A stretch of 64,000 nucleotides of DNA, from the NCBI GenBank assembly GCA_023333565.1, contig JAJKFH010000374.1, positions 4,340,001-4,404,000 of the forward strand, in the 5' to 3' direction. Positions 59,415 through 64,000 of the stretch are shown one piece after another; position 1 is the stretch's first letter, and every line of letters begins with the position of its first letter. The notes below the pieces were generated by a model. It worked only from the letters and a program-made list of their open reading frames with translations. It searched no databases and was not told the origin of the DNA. This DNA comes from Puffinus mauretanicus. Lineage: Eukaryota > Chordata > Aves > Procellariiformes > Procellariidae. The position numbers and the translations under genes are program-made.

Positions 59415-62400
59415 TAGGGAAAATGGGAAGCATATTTCATTTAGGGAGCGAAAATACTTTTTGCACCAGGAAAGTGTTTGTGATTCTAAAGCAAAATACC
59501 TTTTAATTTCTACAAAAACTCTTTCATAAGTGATGGTGAGGTTGGGGTTTTTATATCTTCCTTTTTCCCTAGCCTTGATTTTTCACCTACAAAGATGAAA
59601 TTAACTTTTCTTCTGACTTTGGGGCACATCCCAGTGTGGCAGTGCATTTGTTTCAAATTGAACACATAAATATTTGTCTGCTGTTGGAATGTAGAATCCT
59701 AAGGTGGTTTACATCATCTGAACCCAGTAGTCTCTGGGGTGCAAGTCAGAGGAGTGCCAGAGAGGAAGAGTGCAGTAGCCAGGACTCCATAGCAGAACTC
59801 TTCTCCTCTGCTCTGAACACCTTCCTTTCACACACCTGTTTCGTCCCCCAGCCAGTTCTGACCCTTGATCATTCCTGTGGCAGATGACACTGAAGGCTGG
59901 GCTGGAGAATGGAATTTAGATCCATACAGACAGAGGGCATAGGTGGATTTATGCTAAAAAGCCAAATTTGTGGAGGAGGTGACATGAGTGGGATTTTGAA
60001 GTTTTTCCCCTCAGTGGCACGGTGATCTCTAGATTTATGATGAGAGGACATTAATCAGGTTCTTCAGTGGTGGGGAGAGGATGGGGTTTATTAAAAGGGA
60101 GAGAACACAAAGATTTGTCTGTGCAGTCTCTTACCTGACCCATGTATTTGGCTCTTCCTTCTGTGTCTTTTGATTTTTGTTTTTGTTTTTACTGTTATGT
60201 CCTTGGGTCTGGGCTATCCTTTGTAATATTTGCACAGCACAGTTGTGTCCTGACCTGTGTTGTGTCCTGTCTTTCCTGTGTTACAGCAGTATAAATATTT
60301 AACAACAATAACAACAGAGAGCGTGCTTATCCCTTGATATTTGGGAAACATAAAGCTGGAAATTTTATTATTTCAGCAGATCTATCTGTCTTTCCAAGAG
60401 GACTACAGACAACAAATACCAGTCATTTTGTCCATATTATATATCCTGCCTTCTCCCTTGCCCCGCCACCCACAACCAAAAAAAAAACAGAGAAAGAAAA
60501 GCTGATTGCCAAGCTTCTTCTAGTTATCATTAATGTGGCAGAAGTTCAGATCCATTCTTGCTATGTCAAAACAGGTTTGCTTATTCCCTGCTGTCACCAG
60601 CATTTTCAGCTTATTAATATTGTCATACTCCCCCCCATTAGCCTGTCCATATGTTACAGAAATGTCATTATTAACTGGTTAATGCTGGTTCAAATGTTTG
60701 TGATTTCTCCGAGAATTTTTGTTCCATTTACCTCCGACCCCATGGTAGTGTTCTGCAGCAAAACACCTTGGAGTGTGCTTCTTCCTAAGGGTACATGCTC
60801 CAGTGTGTTTCATTCTCCCACTACCTTGTCCCACTTCAGTCCAGGTGCTGCAGATCATAAAGGGCAAACACATGCTTCTGCTTTTAAAATAATTAAATAC
60901 ATTAGTGGCAAAATTAGAACAACATTGGGTGATGGGGGGTTGATCACAAAGAAATGGCTGAAATAGAAAAAGTCTATAAAAGGCAGCGAATATTAAAAGC
61001 AGTTCATGGAAATGAGTGTTGAGGGGATTGTTTTATGAGGAGACATGAAGCAAACAGTTTTTATGCTGGGAATGAAGAATTTTAGAAGATGTAGAGGTCA
61101 ATAGAGGAAAGAGAAGATGATTGGGGAAGGCAAGATTGTATTTGCAAGATGATGAAAGCACAGAATCAAATTTAAACATCATTTAAGGTGGATACAACCT
61201 GAATAAACCTTGGGTTGAGTGCAATCTAGCAGAGAGTGTGCAGCTTTGGGTTTCTACACTTGGCAAGACATTCAGGACAGTTATTAGACACTTGGAAGTA
61301 TTTCTTCCACGGCAGTTTTTATGTTTCAATGAAGGTGCCCTAACTTTATATTTATTGGAAAATTTGTGATGAGGCAGCACTGACTCATCTGAGCCACATG
61401 GATAAGTTTATTCATTTTTATCAATAGCACTGTAATGCAATGGAACCCTAATAATGAAACAAGGAGTTCATTGTCCACCTTGGAAAAAGACCACGAGATA
61501 TTCCCTGCCTCAGTGAACTTACGATGTAAGCATAAGGTAAGAGGCAGGAAATGAATGAAGCATGCGCTTCATATGCATGAATGAGTGTGCATCAGGGTGC
61601 ACAGAGACACGGAGATGGTAATAACCATTATGAGAGTAAATAGACAATAGTTTTTGAAGATAATGAGTTCTTTGTTACTTCTACCGTTAAGTGACTCTTT
61701 TGGCAACTGTCTGTCCTCTCCTGCAGGATACCTGTTTGGGCATCAGTGCTGTGAGAGTTCTCAATCTCCTTGGAAATACTTGAATATATTTTAGAAGCAG
61801 AGCGAGTAAAGTCCAGGGTCTGTAGGGAGCAGCCTGGGGAAGGTGATGTTTAGCATGTTTGATCTGAGTACATATTCTTGACGGGTCTCCAGTTAGAGCA
61901 ATAGGCCTGACTGGCTTATTGCTTTTTCTTTAGGATTTCTTAGCTTTGGTGTTGGTGTTTTTCCCTCTTGAATCCTTGAGATACAAATCATTTGGTCTTG
62001 CTAGCCTTACTTCTCACTGTAATTTTTACCTTTTCTGTCTTTCTGCAGTCTTTCTCCCAGCTTTCTCAGCTGTTTGATCCAAGCTTGTGCAACTGTGTCA
62101 TATCAGAAATAGGCCTTGGATCTTTGATACACAGTTAGATAAATCTGTTAGGGAGGGCGAGGGGAAAAGCTTACAGCAGTAGTTACAGGGGAAGAGGGTT
62201 ACAGCATGCCGAAGAATAGGTTTTTCTTGGGAAAGGGTGGAAACCACTTGGCTAGTATTTTTAAAGTTAGTGCATGATGGGGGAATTGTACATGTCAGGG
62301 TAATTGTGGCACGTTCTTGGTGTAAAAGAATAAGCAGCAGCGTTGTCTGCGTTAGCAAGTTGGATGGCAGAATGGGAGAATATCTGTAAAGTGAAAGAGT

Positions 62401-64000
62401 TCTTTCTGAGGATGTAGTGTCCATATGGGCTTCTTCTGGGCTAATTCTAATGTAGGGCTGAGGAGCAAATCGCTGTCCATCACAGGGGTGTGTTAGGTGT
62501 GCTGGAGCTTGTCTTTCAGCTCACTCATTCTGTGGTGCAAAGCAAATTCTCAGGAGTGGGGACAATTGGATGATTTGTTTCAAGATGCACTCCTTGCACC
62601 ACTTTACTTCCTTGGCTGAACTAGAAGTTTAATGTCGACGTATGCGATAACTTTTTGATAGGTTTTTCTTCTCTTTTTAGTCACGCCTTAACTACTAGCC
62701 AACATGTATTCTTGCAGTCAGTACTCACAATTAGACTATACTGTAGAATTATTATGGATGAAAATTCTACTTTGCCAGAGGGATTTGGGGCTTTTGTTCT
62801 TTAACCTGTGCTTTTATTCTGATTGTTGCTTCATGGCTTGGTCACTCATTCCCTACATTGTATGAATGAATGCTCACTTCTGTATGATGTTGCAAAATTG
62901 TTTGCTGTTGCAAAATTAACACCACGCAAACTTCCTTGTGCGATAGAGCAATTCTGGTCGCTAGTTTTAGATTTAGGAATCATAAATGTAAGCACAGCCA
63001 TAGCAAATCCACTTTTATACTAGGCCATTACGTGGCATGCATCTTGGAGGTGCTTAGCTCGTACTCATCTTTATTGCTCTGTAGGGTCAATGTGACTTTA
63101 CTTCAGGTCATGTGACCTGAAGTAGTCTTTATAGCAAATGTCTTGAGGATAGTAGCCAAGGGAGAGCTAGCAAGTTGTGAAAGAAAATACAATGTATTTG
63201 CAGGCTGTTGGTGAATTGCAATAGCCTTAAGTGTCCATAAATCCCTAGATGTTGGCCAATTCTGCCAGACTGTTGTTTTTCAGATGCCTGAAGTTAGGCT
63301 GCTTAGTTATTGCCACAGGTGCCTGGCATTGAAGGATATGTTTCTAAGACTAATAAACAAGTGTAACTCAAGATGTCCCTGTAGCAGAAAGGCTAAGGGT
63401 TTAAGATGTCAGCAGATACTCTGGGACAGATCCTACAATCTATACTGTAATAAAACTTGCAGTGACCCAGCTGTGTTTGTGCAGATTTGAAGTGGAACCT
63501 GGTTTGGGGTTTCCGGTGCATGTGGAATTACTGACTTAATCTTCAGCTGCATTTCTCTCTGACTTCGGCCAAAGGATGCACGTGGCACTCTCGATATGAG
63601 ATAAGTGTAGGCAAGAGGTGGGAAGGGAAAAACCCCAAATAAACTGGGAAGGATGGTAATTCAAGGTGAAATTTTTTGCTTTAAAATGAAACATGCTAGT
63701 GTATTATCTGTGGGGCCTGAGGGGTGATACAAGGGGTCACAGGAGAACTCTGAGTTGCTCAGAATTAAGAAAATAAATCCCAGTTGCCAATTCACACTCT
63801 GCAGCTGTGACCAAGAATGACAGATAGATTTTCTTTTCCACTAGATTTACTCTCTGATATCTGAGTTTATCACTCAGGCCAGGACTGTTCATCAACCTTC
63901 CTGTCGATAATCCAAGCCTAAGTCGGCAAGCTACACTTTTGTGACTCACTCCTAAAAAAACCACAAGAGTATTCCTGCTGCTTTTGCCTCAGATTTAGCA
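59415..64000. other. Intronic sequence, mostly unrecognised
   Basis: No further exon or repeat is clearly recognised. The longest non-transposon frame of the window (60334-60966, 210 codons) lies here, without a domain, ribosomal or splice context that I can support. A 12+2+12 bp inverted repeat is at 63099-63124. Confidence 0.55.
63099..63124. repeat. Perfect 12-bp inverted repeat with 2-bp spacer
   Basis: Left arm tacttcaggtca (63099-63110), spacer tg, right arm tgacctgaagta (63113-63124). It contains facing AGGTCA/TGACCT half-sites and, across the centre, TCATGTGA, an E-box-like core. Function is unknown. Confidence 0.85.

Noticed and set aside
60334..60966. 210-codon open frame, the longest outside the transposons
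   Set aside because: No recognisable domain, no splice or promoter context, biased by a poly-A tract at about 60477-60488 (KKKTEKEK). Length alone is within chance for 64 kb of AT-rich DNA read in six frames.

Overview
The window is vertebrate, almost certainly bird, intronic DNA. Three things support this. There is one unmistakable neurexin-3 (NRXN3) coding exon on the + strand. There are many CR1 retrotransposon copies, several ending in the avian ATTCTATG-type tail. There are three solo long terminal repeats of families I recognise from bird genomes; a neoavian rather than a galliform host is my impression only. No bacterial-type genes, operons, CRISPR arrays, tRNAs or rRNAs were found.

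Layout. The NRXN3 exon (14552-14733, 182 bp) encodes the start of the sixth LNS domain, the neurexin domain shared by alpha and beta forms. Everything before and after it is intron, with no second exon visible. Upstream lie a CR1 fragment cut by the window edge (1-303, -), an old CR1 (1725-2372, -), a very old CR1/L3-like tail (2415-2662, +), a possible old CR1 scrap (4349-4425, -), a young 2.3-kb CR1 'copy E' (5735-8061, +), an LTR carrying an internal minisatellite (8655-9595, +) and a CR1 scrap (11157-11275, -). Downstream lie an old CR1 (16195-16440, +), a 5'-truncated LTR (21550-21930, +), an LTR related to the one at 8.7 kb (29335-30066, +), a degenerate 33-bp tandem array (34119-34500) and a MIR/CORE-SINE (39627-39795, -). 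Further on are CR1 'copy F' (43893-45217, -) split by a 524-bp solo LTR (44183-44706, +), CR1 'copy G' (47191-49523, -), and the longest CR1, 'copy H' (56115-59414, +), which keeps an ORF1 esterase-like remnant and most of a broken ORF2.

The retrotransposon reading frames are all interrupted, so no autonomous element is present. Copies E and G are nearly identical, lie in opposite orientation on either side of the NRXN3 exon, and share the same internal lesion. The main points for a second look are this shared lesion, a 22-bp reiteration present twice in E and three times in G, the 33-bp satellite-like array, the minisatellite inside an LTR, the LTR insertion lacking a target duplication, and a 12+2+12 bp inverted repeat at 63099-63124. 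I found no convincing undescribed system; the window is best read as a large neurexin intron with a layered retroelement history.
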